The translations under genes and the position numbers were made by a program. The notes beneath the pieces were generated by a model that was not told the origin of the DNA, ran no database searches, and saw only the letters and a program-made list of their open reading frames with translations. From Xenococcaceae cyanobacterium MO_167.B27 (GTDB lineage Bacteria > Cyanobacteriota > Cyanobacteriia > Cyanobacteriales > Xenococcaceae), in contig JASJCP010000038.1 of NCBI GenBank assembly GCA_030065935.1, positions 1 to 37,975 on the forward strand: a stretch of 37,975 nucleotides of DNA. The letters are read 5' to 3'. Below, piece after piece: positions 1-8,156 of this stretch (positions within the stretch are counted from its first letter, which is position 1; each line of letters starts with the position of its first letter).

Positions 1-105
1 CATCTGTTCTAAATCAGATAAGTGCAAGGGGGTTTTACCAATTTTAGGGCTTTTAGACCACCATTCCCTAACTTTTTCGTCGTGCCAGAATGGCTGTAAC
101 CTTCT
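1..105 (-). CDS. Unrecognised partial reading frame at left edge
   Basis: A minus-strand frame is open from a TAA at 106-108 to the edge of the window, about 35 codons. It contains a coding-like segment with the residues FWHDEKVREWW. No start codon follows the stop, so it may be the interior or 3' part of a decayed gene or run past the edge. I do not recognise the family. Positions 109-300 hold only short broken frames, including a plus-strand frame of about 22 codons ending near 190, and look like degenerate sequence. Confidence 0.2.
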
Positions 106-300
106 TTAGGTCAACGGTTTAAACTTTTTGGGTAAACCCGAATTAGGCGATATCGCAGAAGAGCTATCTTATGGATGGACTAACTGATGAAGATTGATAG
201 TCCGTCATGACAGTGCTAGGTATTGAGAAAAAAAAGCCCATGAAACCGTCAAGAAATCACCCAAAACTAAGCTTGACAAATTGCCTCAATTCCCTATATG

Positions 301-3045
301 TTAAAGGTTACAAGTCTTTGCGCGATCAAGAATCACAATAGCATATTCCCCTACATTATTAGCCACGGGAACAGGATGATCCACTTCCCCCAAAATCTCA
401 TGCCAGGGGAGTATACCTTTGGGTGGGTTATCCCAAAAGTTTACGTCTGAGTAGCTCAACCACTTTCCTCCTTTTCTCCAACCGATGCGATCGCCGAAAT
501 CTTCAACATTCTCTCTCGTCCCGCCCAAGCTCTCATAAATTTCCTTCTGGACGCTGAAGCCGAATTTTCTCTTGCTGGAGGCTAGCCAAAGTTGGTCGAT
601 GATGCGTAAGTCTTCACAGGAAAATTTATCAATATCCTCTGGATTTAACCACCCTTCTTTTTCCCTGTTAGCAGCTTGAAGCATTACTCTTGATGTTTCC
701 TCATCTGCCTCTTTCCACTTTCCCTCCGCTAGTAGGTCGCCCAGTAAAGTGTAGTCAACCCCTGTTTTTGGTGATATTAGTGTTGGGACTGTATCAGTAG
801 GAGCTGGACGTGGTGTTCGATTGAGTAGAAACGCAGAGAAAATCAAAGCTAAAATTGTACCTCCTAGTAGCACTCTTCGCCTAGCTACTTTCGAGGAGAG
901 AATTTCCGCTTGTCTTGGTTGAGATGGTGAAGGAATATTTGAAGCCGGGGATTGTCGTGAAACAAGTCTTGCCTCAATAAAACTTACATCTGAATCAGTA
1001 AGCCCTAAAGTCTGTTGGAGTTGTCTTAACTCCCGCCGAATATGTGAGGGTGAAATGCCCTGTCTCATAGCGTTGGAAACTTTCTGCTCATACTGCTGTA
1101 ACCTTCTCTGATAATCTGTTCCATGCTGTTTGAGCTTCTCTTCCGAGGAGAGAAATCCCCCTTGTCTTGGTTGAGATTGAGAATAACTTTCTTCGTCATG
1201 TCGTAATAATTTTGCATCGATAGAAGCTACGTCTAAATCTGTGAGTCCTAGACTGACCTTAAGAATCCACGACTGCTGCTGAAGGGCATCACTATCCAAT
1301 TCCGATATCGCAGAGAAAAGTTCCCCCTCATACTGCTTTAGCCTTCGCTGATACTCTGTGTCCTGCTGTTTGAGCTTCTCTTCTTGCTTTTCTCTTTCTT
1401 GTTGCTTTTGTAGCTCTAGCTGTTTAGCTCTTTCGGTCTCTTGTTGTCGCTGTCTCTTTGATTTTTCCTGTTTCAGTTTTTCCTGATACTTGGCTTCTTC
1501 CTGAGCGAGAATAGGCTGTTCAATTCGAGTAATATCTTCATCAGTAATTTCTAAAGTCTCCTGATAGTTCTTCAAACTATTCCGAACATCCCTATTGAGT
1601 GGATATTCTGCCTGAATTGCTTTAATAAATTCCTGTTCGTACTGCTTTAGCTTATTCTCATACTCTTCCTGTTCTTGTTGCTTTTGTAGCTCTAGCTGTT
1701 TAACTCTTTCTGCTTCTTGTTCTTTCTGTCTCTGTTTCTGTTCCTCTTTTAGTTTCTCCTGATACTTGGCTTCCGCCTGAGCGAGAATCGGTTGTTCAAT
1801 TCGCTTGATATCTTCATCTCTAATCCCTAAAGACTGCTGCAAAATGTTGATTTCATTGCGAGTATTTTCACTTAAAAGATATTCTCGTTCAACCGCTTCT
1901 AAAAATTCCTGTTCGTATTGCTGTAGTTTATTTTCATACTCTTCTTGCTCTTGTTGTTGAACCTCTTGCTGATTTTTATATTCTGCTTCCTTCTCTGCCA
2001 GAATTTGTTGTTGAATCTGCGTGATGTCTTTATCTTCTAGACCTAAAACATCCTCAAGATCCTGAAGTTCATTAAGCAGTCGTTCGGTTAGTGGATATTT
2101 TTGTTCAACTGCCTCTGTGAAGGCTTGCTTATAAAGTTTTATGTTTTCAATGCGCTTGCGATAGGGAGCCAGCACCTCATTTACTATCTCATCTGACTTC
2201 TCCTCTGTTATGTCAAGCTCTTGCCGTTTTACTCGCAAGATATAATTCCCAGCAACCGTTATTTGACCCTCAGTTGCATATTTCTCCACTAATTTACGAA
2301 AATCTAATTCTGGGTCATCGACTGGAGCTTGACTGAGCAGAATATTAAAGCCTTCTCGATCAATAATGATTTCTGGTTTTTGTTTGGGCTTCACTTCCTG
2401 CACTTTAGCTTTGGCATAGTCATGCAATTCATGGGCATAAATTTTGCCATTACCTTCTTTATCTGCTGCGCCCGTTTCAATCCCTTCAATGAGGTATTGT
2501 GTATAGAGTGACAACTCTTCATCTTCTTGCTGAAACGAGGTTTGGGTAGCTGTGGAAGAAGTCAAAACAACTCGCCCCTCTGCACCTAGTTCTTTTTCCA
2601 GATGAATTCCCACGCTTTTTGCCTGCCAACCTTCAGCAAAAGCACCGCTATAGCAGCAATCGAGAACTATTACCTGTCGTTTAGCATAGCTTTCTAGGGA
2701 TATATCTTGGATAAAGCTAGCTGGTACTGAAGTAGCTTTGTAAAAATCTTTAGAAGTTCCTTTGGTTGCTAAATAAAGCCTGTTATTATCATCAGTAATG
2801 CCATGACCAGAGAAAAACAGCAATACTAAATCATCTTTGTGACAATTGGCAAATATTTGTTGTACTGCTAGTCGCATAGCAGTGGGCTCAGGATTAATGA
2901 TTGGTTCTACTTGATCAAACCCTCCCATGTTGGGATTTTTCAGTACCCGTTCCATCGCTGCTACATCATTGATGGGGGCTGACAAAGAGGGGATGCCTTC
3001 GCCATAATCACTAACCCCGATCAGTAGAGCTACCTTCCTTGACAT
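301..3045 (-). CDS. Caspase-like (C14) protease with coiled-coil repeats, TM segment and C-terminal GUN4 domain
   Basis: Likely a regulated cysteine protease of a bacterial conflict or cell-death system, anchored in a membrane. Residues 1-235 form a caspase fold, with catalytic His81 in SGHG and Cys131 in LDCCYSG. Residues 290-710 are charged and helical, with five copies of a module of about 50 residues (see findings). One membrane segment is at about 725-741 (LLGGTILALIFSAFLL). Residues 760-900 match GUN4 (LLAEGKWKEAD, then WLNPEDIDKF and the later W/F-rich part), a domain known to bind porphyrins or bilins and to regulate Mg-chelatase. I chose ATG 3045 because GGAG lies 6 nt upstream (3052-3055). 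The alternative GTG at 3057 has no such site. It overlaps the upstream EACC1 gene by 35 bp, so translation is probably coupled. Domain calls are firm; ligand, substrate and trigger are inference. Confidence 0.9.
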   Translation of the reverse strand: MSRKVALLIGVSDYGEGIPSLSAPINDVAAMERVLKNPNMGGFDQVEPIINPEPTAMRLAVQQIFANCHKDDLVLLFFSGHGITDDNNRLYLATKGTSKDFYKATSVPASFIQDISLESYAKRQVIVLDCCYSGAFAEGWQAKSVGIHLEKELGAEGRVVLTSSTATQTSFQQEDEELSLYTQYLIEGIETGAADKEGNGKIYAHELHDYAKAKVQEVKPKQKPEIIIDREGFNILLSQAPVDDPELDFRKLVEKYATEGQITVAGNYILRVKRQELDITEEKSDEIVNEVLAPYRKRIENIKLYKQAFTEAVEQKYPLTERLLNELQDLEDVLGLEDKDITQIQQQILAEKEAEYKNQQEVQQQEQEEYENKLQQYEQEFLEAVEREYLLSENTRNEINILQQSLGIRDEDIKRIEQPILAQAEAKYQEKLKEEQKQRQKEQEAERVKQLELQKQQEQEEYENKLKQYEQEFIKAIQAEYPLNRDVRNSLKNYQETLEITDEDITRIEQPILAQEEAKYQEKLKQEKSKRQRQQETERAKQLELQKQQEREKQEEKLKQQDTEYQRRLKQYEGELFSAISELDSDALQQQSWILKVSLGLTDLDVASIDAKLLRHDEESYSQSQPRQGGFLSSEEKLKQHGTDYQRRLQQYEQKVSNAMRQGISPSHIRRELRQLQQTLGLTDSDVSFIEARLVSRQSPASNIPSPSQPRQAEILSSKVARRRVLLGGTILALIFSAFLLNRTPRPAPTDTVPTLISPKTGVDYTLLGDLLAEGKWKEADEETSRVMLQAANREKEGWLNPEDIDKFSCEDLRIIDQLWLASSKRKFGFSVQKEIYESLGGTRENVEDFGDRIGWRKGGKWLSYSDVNFWDNPPKGILPWHEILGEVDHPVPVANNVGEYAIVILDRAKTCNL

Positions 3046-3436
3046 TGCTTTCTCCACTCATTGCTGCAATCAGGTTTAGGGCTGTTTTCTCAAATTCTGC
3101 CAACTCCTGACGACTCTTAACTTCAAATTCAATTTTGTTATCCCCTACTTTAATACTTCCTTTAATCGGCTTATCTTGTAAGCGATCGCCCAAAAACCCC
3201 AAAAATGCTTTAATATCTTTAACATGGACTAGAGCCGTTATGCTGCCTATCAGAGTAGCAAACCCTGGCTTACTGCCTGCTTCTGGGGTCAGGTCTTCTG
3301 TGCGATCTACTTTTTCCACTTCATCGAGGTTGCGTAACTCTCGCAGCAGCTTCTTGCCAAACTTCAGTCGTTGCTCATCTTCTAATTCTGGCTCATCAAG
3401 CCCAAAAGTGAATTGAATAATCCCTTCATCGCTCAT
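3011..3436 (-). CDS. EACC1-like effector-associated component
   Basis: A 141-residue protein resembling the Effector-Associated Constant Component 1 family, described next to caspase or trypsin effectors in NTP-dependent conflict systems. Visible features are an N-terminal 'LRELRNLDEVEKVDR' segment, a central Gly/Ala-rich hydrophobic part (FATLIGSITALV), a helix ending FLGDRLQDK, then a two-strand segment (GSIKVGDNKIEFEV). There is no signal peptide. It is the first gene of the pair and overlaps the caspase gene, which fits an adaptor or regulator of that protease. The ATG at 3436 is the only good start. Family assignment is from memory of the pattern; the molecular role is not established. 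Confidence 0.65.
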   Translation of the reverse strand: MSDEGIIQFTFGLDEPELEDEQRLKFGKKLLRELRNLDEVEKVDRTEDLTPEAGSKPGFATLIGSITALVHVKDIKAFLGFLGDRLQDKPIKGSIKVGDNKIEFEVKSRQELAEFEKTALNLIAAMSGESNVKEGSSTDRG

Positions 3437-3661
3437 AACAAGTCTTTATCAATCTATTTTTATACTAAGAGCTTAAATTTCACCTTAAGCTTACAGCAAT
3501 AATTATTTAAAATCTTAAGGAATGATCGTGATTTTTCGTTATTATGATGTTGCTGGTTTGATGTATTAATTTACATCTTCCTAAGATCAATAAACAAAAA
3601 TTCTTTGTGCCTTTCCGTCTTGGCGCGAAATAAAAAAACATATCTTGATTCAGGTGAGTGT

Positions 3662-4306
3662 ATGGAAGATGCTGAGAAAATACTCACTCCACTACGAGAA
3701 CTATATAGACGAGATACCAACAACAGAAAGCTTATTGCTGAATATGCCAATAACTTTAAGAAGCGTGGTGTTTTCCTGCGAAGTGAGGTGGATTTTCTAG
3801 TCGAGCGATTATCTGCACACAAGATTGAGCTTGATGTTAGTTTACTCCAAGTAAAATTGCTTACTGTTGAATTAGTCCCCTCAACCTGTTGGTTTTCTAA
3901 TGTGCGAAGTCATGTTAACAAAAGCACCTGGGATTTTCTGCGCCAATCAACCTATAAACAAGCCAATTTTAGATGCGAAGTGTGCGGTGGTCGAGGTAAA
4001 AAGTGGTCTGTAGAGTGTCATGAAATATGGCATTATGATGATCGCAATTATATTCAAAGCTTAGAAGGCTTGATAGCCTTGTGTCCTAGCTGTCAGGAAG
4101 TTAAGCATATTGGTTTAGCTGGTATTCGTGGTCATGGTGAACGGGCAGAAGCACACCTTGCTAAGGTTAATGGGTGGTCACAAGAGCAGACCAAAGCTTA
4201 CCTAGAAAAGGTATGGCAAACGTGGCATGAGCGAAGTCACTATCAGTGGAATTTAGAACTTTCTTGGCTAGAGCAGTATGGTATAAATATTTCACCTAAG
4301 AGATAA
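3662..4306 (+). CDS. HNH endonuclease
   Basis: A 214-residue protein with a C-terminal HNH domain. It has zinc-ligand pairs CEVC (Cys105, Cys108) and CPSC (Cys141, Cys144), a central ECHE with the likely catalytic His120, then EVKHIGLAG. The first 90 residues are helical and without a recognised domain; the C-terminal 50 are rich in Trp (WSQEQ, WQTWHER). HNH nucleases cut DNA with a metal ion, and this type occurs as free-standing genes in many bacteria. I chose ATG 3662 because GGTGAG lies just upstream; a TTG at 3605 would add 19 residues. The gene is divergent from the EACC1/caspase pair with about 225 bp between, so shared control is possible but unproven. Confidence 0.8.
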   Translation: MEDAEKILTPLRELYRRDTNNRKLIAEYANNFKKRGVFLRSEVDFLVERLSAHKIELDVSLLQVKLLTVELVPSTCWFSNVRSHVNKSTWDFLRQSTYKQANFRCEVCGGRGKKWSVECHEIWHYDDRNYIQSLEGLIALCPSCQEVKHIGLAGIRGHGERAEAHLAKVNGWSQEQTKAYLEKVWQTWHERSHYQWNLELSWLEQYGINISPKR

Positions 4307-4330
4307 GATGGCTGCACTGCTTTGTAAAAC

Positions 4331-4618
4331 CTACCCAAAACTAGACAAGCTAGACTGGTGTTTACTATCTACTTCACACGGGACTGTCGGCAGCACCCCA
4401 TCCATAGACCTTAAAGCGGTCAAGCCAACCGCTATAATTCTTGTATAGTTTTCCAGATTTAAACTGGCGTTAAAATCTCTGTCTAAGATGATTTCACAAT
4501 TAGGACAATTGTAAGTTCGTACCTTCAAAGGCATCTTTTGACGATGCCCACAATTACTACATAACTGGCTACTAGGGAAGAATCTATCAGCTTTTGTTAA
4601 ACTCGAACCGTAATGAGA
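4331..4618 (-). pseudogene. tnpB: C-terminal remnant of a TnpB (IS605 OrfB) protein
   Basis: Only the last part of a TnpB is left, about 95 codons after an in-frame TGA at 4619-4621. It starts inside the segment before the zinc ribbon (YGSSLTKADRFFPSS) and keeps CSNC, CPNC and the third RuvC motif DRDFNASLN. The first two RuvC acidic residues and the N-terminal domains are absent, so it cannot be an active nuclease. I see no matching hairpin ends nearby. It lies upstream of rtcA and is a scar of an old IS605/IS1341-type insertion. Confidence 0.8.
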
Positions 4619-4721
4619 TCATTTATACTCTGTCTGGGTTCAAAGGGTGCCAAATGCAGCATCAGATAAAGCTTTACTTAAATGCCGATTTTTAATTAGT
4701 CCTAAAACATTGAGGAGAAAG

Positions 4722-5774
4722 ATGATTAACATCGATGGTTCATGGGGTGAAGGTGGCGGTCAAATTCTCCGTACCAGCCTTAGTCTGGCTACCATTACAG
4801 GTCAACCCGTCCGCATTGAGCGCATTCGTGCCAATCGGAAAAAACCAGGACTAGCAGCGCAACACTTGACTTCTGTAAGGGCAGCAGCTACTCTTTGCCA
4901 AGCTCAGGTCAGGGGAGATACATTGGGTTCAATGACCCTGGAATTTATACCCAGTCGGGAGCCTCAAGCTGGACAATATACCTTTGATGTTACCCAAGCC
5001 AGAGAAGGAGGTTCGGCAGGAGCAGTAACCCTAATTTTACAGACCATTCTGATTCCCCTAGCCCTAGCTAGTGGTAGCTCCAAAGTGATTCTCAAAGGCG
5101 GAACTCATGTTGCTTGGAGTCCTCCTGTTACTTATGTAGAATTCGTATATTTGCCTACCCTCAGACAGCTAGGTGTACAAGCTAAAGTGAAGCTAAATGC
5201 TTGGGGTTGGTATCCCAGAGGCGGAGGGGAAGTAGAACTGTGGGTAACTGGCAATCAACAATCTCTGAGTGGTCTTCAATTACTAGAACGAGGCAAAATA
5301 AGGCAGATACGTGGTTTAGCAATAGTAACAGAATTACCTGCCCATATTCCTCAACGCATGGCTAATCGTGCAGCAAATCTATTACAACAGGCTCATCTTC
5401 CATCTCAGATCAAGCCAGTACGGGAGCGGGGTATAGCACCAGGGGCGGGTATCTTTCTCACGGCTGAATACGAACACAGTCGCGCTGGATTTAGTGCTTT
5501 AGGGGGTCGAGGAATCCCAGCTGAACGGGTAGCAGAAACTGCCGTTCGGGAACTACTAAATTTTCATGCTCAAGCTGCACCAGTAGATACCTTCCTAGGA
5601 GATCAATTACTCCTACCCTTAGCTTTGAGTTCACAGATAAGTCAGTATCGCGTAGCCAGCATTAGCCAACATCTAAGGACTAATGCCTGGGTAATCGAGC
5701 AATTTGAACTAGCTAACATAGTCATGGAAGAAAATCAACAGTTAGTTAAGGTTATACCCGTCAGCAGCAGTTGA
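4722..5774 (+). CDS. rtcA: RNA 3'-terminal phosphate cyclase
   Basis: Converts an RNA 3'-phosphate to a 2',3'-cyclic phosphate with ATP through an AMP-histidine intermediate. It is a 350-residue cytoplasmic enzyme, close to the family's usual length of about 340. Signatures are the start MINIDGSWGEGGGQILRTSL, then the segment with RANRKKPGLAAQHL, then the Gly-rich WGWYPRGGGEVE. The likely nucleophile is His317 in SQHLRTN, matching His309 of the E. coli enzyme. I chose ATG 4722 because GAGGAG lies directly upstream and the family motif begins there; the frame is open back to 4647. No rtcB is in this window. The gene is convergent with the alcohol dehydrogenase gene. Confidence 0.95.
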   Translation: MINIDGSWGEGGGQILRTSLSLATITGQPVRIERIRANRKKPGLAAQHLTSVRAAATLCQAQVRGDTLGSMTLEFIPSREPQAGQYTFDVTQAREGGSAGAVTLILQTILIPLALASGSSKVILKGGTHVAWSPPVTYVEFVYLPTLRQLGVQAKVKLNAWGWYPRGGGEVELWVTGNQQSLSGLQLLERGKIRQIRGLAIVTELPAHIPQRMANRAANLLQQAHLPSQIKPVRERGIAPGAGIFLTAEYEHSRAGFSALGGRGIPAERVAETAVRELLNFHAQAAPVDTFLGDQLLLPLALSSQISQYRVASISQHLRTNAWVIEQFELANIVMEENQQLVKVIPVSSS

Positions 5775-5815
5775 CTGATTTGCGATTTTTAAAATTGATT
5801 CTTTTTTTTTTCTGA

Positions 5816-5841
5816 GAGATTTGGCAACAGAACCAAATCTC
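5816..5841. other. Perfect inverted repeat between convergent genes
   Basis: Arms GAGATTTGG (5816-5824) and CCAAATCTC (5833-5841) with an 8-nt loop lie between the ends of rtcA and the alcohol dehydrogenase gene. A long T run (about 5801-5811) is on the 5' side in plus orientation, so this is not a standard intrinsic terminator for either strand. It may still stabilise 3' ends or slow RNA polymerase. Confidence 0.5.
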
Positions 5842-5847
5842 AAAGGA

Positions 5848-7032
5848 CTATAAACGACTGGATAAAATAGTAAATATCTCCTCACGGCTCAGTTGAATCG
5901 GATTATTCCGATTAGAAGTTTGTTCAACAATGGTTTCTAGATCACTAGCGGTGACTCCGTAGTCACTCAATTTCGGAACTTCCAATTGTTCTATCCACTC
6001 AAATAGAGTTTTTATTAAGAAATCTGCATAGTATTGTTCTGATTTTCCTAATTCCCTTGAAAATATGCGACCGACCTGACTCATCTTTACCAAAGCTGGA
6101 TTTTCGGGTTCTCTTGCTCTCATAGCTTCTAAGGTTACTTTATTCCCTATCCCCATTAACGTGCCACAAACTACTCCATGAGGGATGGGAAATAAACCCC
6201 CCAGAGGCGAGGCTAAACCGTGTACAATCCCTAAGCCCGCGTTAGCCAAGCAAATTCCTGAACATAAGGAAGCATAAGCTATTTCTTCCCTTACTTGAGG
6301 ATTCTTCCCTTCTGACCCACAAGCTGCTAAAAAATATTGTGCCACTTTTTCTATGCCACTCAAAGCCAGTGCATCTGTTAGTGGGGATGCGGTAGGAGAT
6401 AAAAATGGTTCTAACAGTTGGGTTAAAGTATCTAGACCACAGGCAACGGTAAGAGACTGGGGACAGGATGTGAGTAAGTTACCATCAATAATGATTCCAT
6501 CGGGAATCAAGTTATCATGACGCAGGGATTTTTTATAACCTTGTGTTCCGACTTCACTGATAACAGCATTTTTGGTGACTTCTCCTCCTGTTCCTGAAGT
6601 AGTCGGAATCGCTAGATAAGGCAATTTTACTCCACTGTGAGGAATTCCCTTGCCCACTCGTTCCAAATGGTCAAAAATCGAATTTTGATGGGGGAGCATT
6701 GCGGAGATTGCTTTACCTAAATCAATCACGCTTCCTCCGCCAATGCCCACCACCGCTTCAATCTGTTGGGGTCGATATTGTTGACACAATCTATCTACAT
6801 CTGGGGTTGAAGGTTCTCCTGAATAAGCTATTCTCTCAAAAGATATCTGATTCTGCTCTAACAAAGACTGAATCACTGACCAATTGCCTGAATCTTCCAG
6901 AGATTTCCCTCCTGTAACAACTAAGACCTTATGAGCCTTGACCGACTTAAGGAGAGAGGGAAGTTGCTCTATTTTTCCCGTACCAAAATGAATCGGAGGA
7001 ACTTTCGCAAAAAAGAAGGGAGAAATAGTCAT
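5848..7032 (-). CDS. Iron-containing (type III) alcohol dehydrogenase family protein
   Basis: A 394-residue NAD(P)-dependent oxidoreductase of the Fe-ADH fold. The nucleotide-binding half carries VVGIGGGSVIDLGKA (about 95-108) and AIPTTSGTGGEV (about 141-152). In the metal-binding half, Asp201, His271 (IVHGLASPLGG) and His285 (PIPHGV) match known ligands. The position of the second His ligand of FucO-type enzymes, D-x-x-x-H, is Gln205 here (DTLTQ). The substrate cannot be read from sequence. It is downstream of, and 6 nt from, the LsrG-like gene, so the two form one transcription unit and probably one pathway step pair. Confidence 0.9.
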   Translation of the reverse strand: MTISPFFFAKVPPIHFGTGKIEQLPSLLKSVKAHKVLVVTGGKSLEDSGNWSVIQSLLEQNQISFERIAYSGEPSTPDVDRLCQQYRPQQIEAVVGIGGGSVIDLGKAISAMLPHQNSIFDHLERVGKGIPHSGVKLPYLAIPTTSGTGGEVTKNAVISEVGTQGYKKSLRHDNLIPDGIIIDGNLLTSCPQSLTVACGLDTLTQLLEPFLSPTASPLTDALALSGIEKVAQYFLAACGSEGKNPQVREEIAYASLCSGICLANAGLGIVHGLASPLGGLFPIPHGVVCGTLMGIGNKVTLEAMRAREPENPALVKMSQVGRIFSRELGKSEQYYADFLIKTLFEWIEQLEVPKLSDYGVTASDLETIVEQTSNRNNPIQLSREEIFTILSSRL

Positions 7033-7038
7033 AGCTCT

Positions 7039-7332
7039 TTAAATAGGCGCAATTACATTATAGGGAACACCTTGACGGGGTTCTGCCATCCAATCTGCCA
7101 CTGTTTCGCGCCAAGTCAAATAGTGTTGAGTTTGTTTATGAGCTTTCGCTCCTGCTTCTGTTTTATAGGCTTCATAGAGAATAAATTGGCTTTTGTCTTC
7201 AGGTGCTTGTAAGATATCAAACCTCATATTCTCTGGTTCTTGAATTGATTGTTGATGATTGAGCTTCGTCGCTTCAATAAAATCTTGAATGTATTGGGGT
7301 TTTACTTTGACGTGGACAATTGTAACAACCAT
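7039..7332 (-). CDS. LsrG-like antibiotic biosynthesis monooxygenase (ABM) domain protein
   Basis: A 97-residue single-domain protein of the dimeric ferredoxin-like ABM fold. The pattern resembles LsrG, the isomerase acting on the phosphorylated AI-2 breakdown product: start VVTIVHVKVKP, then NHQQSIQEPENMRFDILQ, then FILYEAYKTEAGAKAHKQT and HY. Without the rest of an lsr operon here, an AI-2 role is not supported; ABM proteins also include quinol monooxygenases. It is the first gene of a two-gene unit with the Fe-ADH gene. The ATG at 7332 is preceded by an AT-rich region with no clear Shine-Dalgarno. Confidence 0.8.
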   Translation of the reverse strand: MVVTIVHVKVKPQYIQDFIEATKLNHQQSIQEPENMRFDILQAPEDKSQFILYEAYKTEAGAKAHKQTQHYLTWRETVADWMAEPRQGVPYNVIAPI

Positions 7333-8156
7333 AGAGAAATCTGTTATCGGTTTTATCTATCTAACTTGATTATCTCCAAAGCTTACCACTAAAAATGAGA
7401 CTTTCCCTTGCCATTAGATTAAATCTCAACAATAATAATTATCCCCAGTTTCAAACTGATAGCATGAGGGGATTTTACTGTTATAGGTAGCTGCACCATG
7501 ATTGTACTTTGAGACAAGTTGGGTTTAGCTTCTTCTACGCTTAAATAATTAAATATTTCTCTTTCATTACAACAACACCCAAGCTAGACTCCCTGAGAGA
7601 TTTCCTCTTTTTATTATTGCAATTTGGAGTTTTACTGCTTGATATCACAGTCAATTAACTCCCTCTTTTCTACTTGAGGAAATATCAGCTTTTTAGTTGG
7701 GTGTTATCGTTGTTAGTTAACGAGACAGATCTTAAATTGAACAGACTGTTTGACCTCCTTTTTAAAATAGGGACAAACCTGTAATCTCTGTCAGGAAAGC
7801 TTTTTAGACTTCAATTATTAATTTATCATTTTATCTTTTAATTCTGAGTAAATGATACATAAGTTTACTTAGTTATCTCAATTTTGAAATGGCAAATTTA
7901 GGCAAAAATACCTAAAAATATTTGTTAATATTCTCTGTATAGATTTATTTACAACTCAAAATCAAGAGTGAAATATTTGATAAATTATTGGAATTAAAGC
8001 TTTTATTCTCTTTAGTATTCTCTAGATTTGCTCACTATCCCGTTTGCTAATTTCTCTAACTAAATTATAGTAAGAGTTGAGTCAAAGTCTGGCTGAACTG
8101 GAAGCGCAAGTCAGATAACTCCGCTCTTTAGTTAAGAAATCAGGGAATTGCTTGCT
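7333..8156. other. Long intergenic region without a gene
   Basis: About 820 bp of AT-rich sequence between divergent genes, with stops in all frames. I see no tRNA or recognised RNA. The only structure noted is a weak inverted pair, AACACCCAA near 7572-7580 and TTGGGTGTT near 7697-7705. Promoters for both flanking genes should lie here but I could not place them. Confidence 0.4.

Noticed and set aside
2329-2511. Plus-strand open frame inside the caspase gene
   Set aside because: Shadow of the coding strand; no domain or ribosome site.
3571-3822. Minus-strand frame of 83 codons overlapping the HNH gene
   Set aside because: Antisense to a clear HNH protein; composition not protein-like.
7569-7714. 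Inverted pair in the long intergenic region as a mobile element
   Set aside because: Arms match for only about 9 bp, with no flanking duplication.
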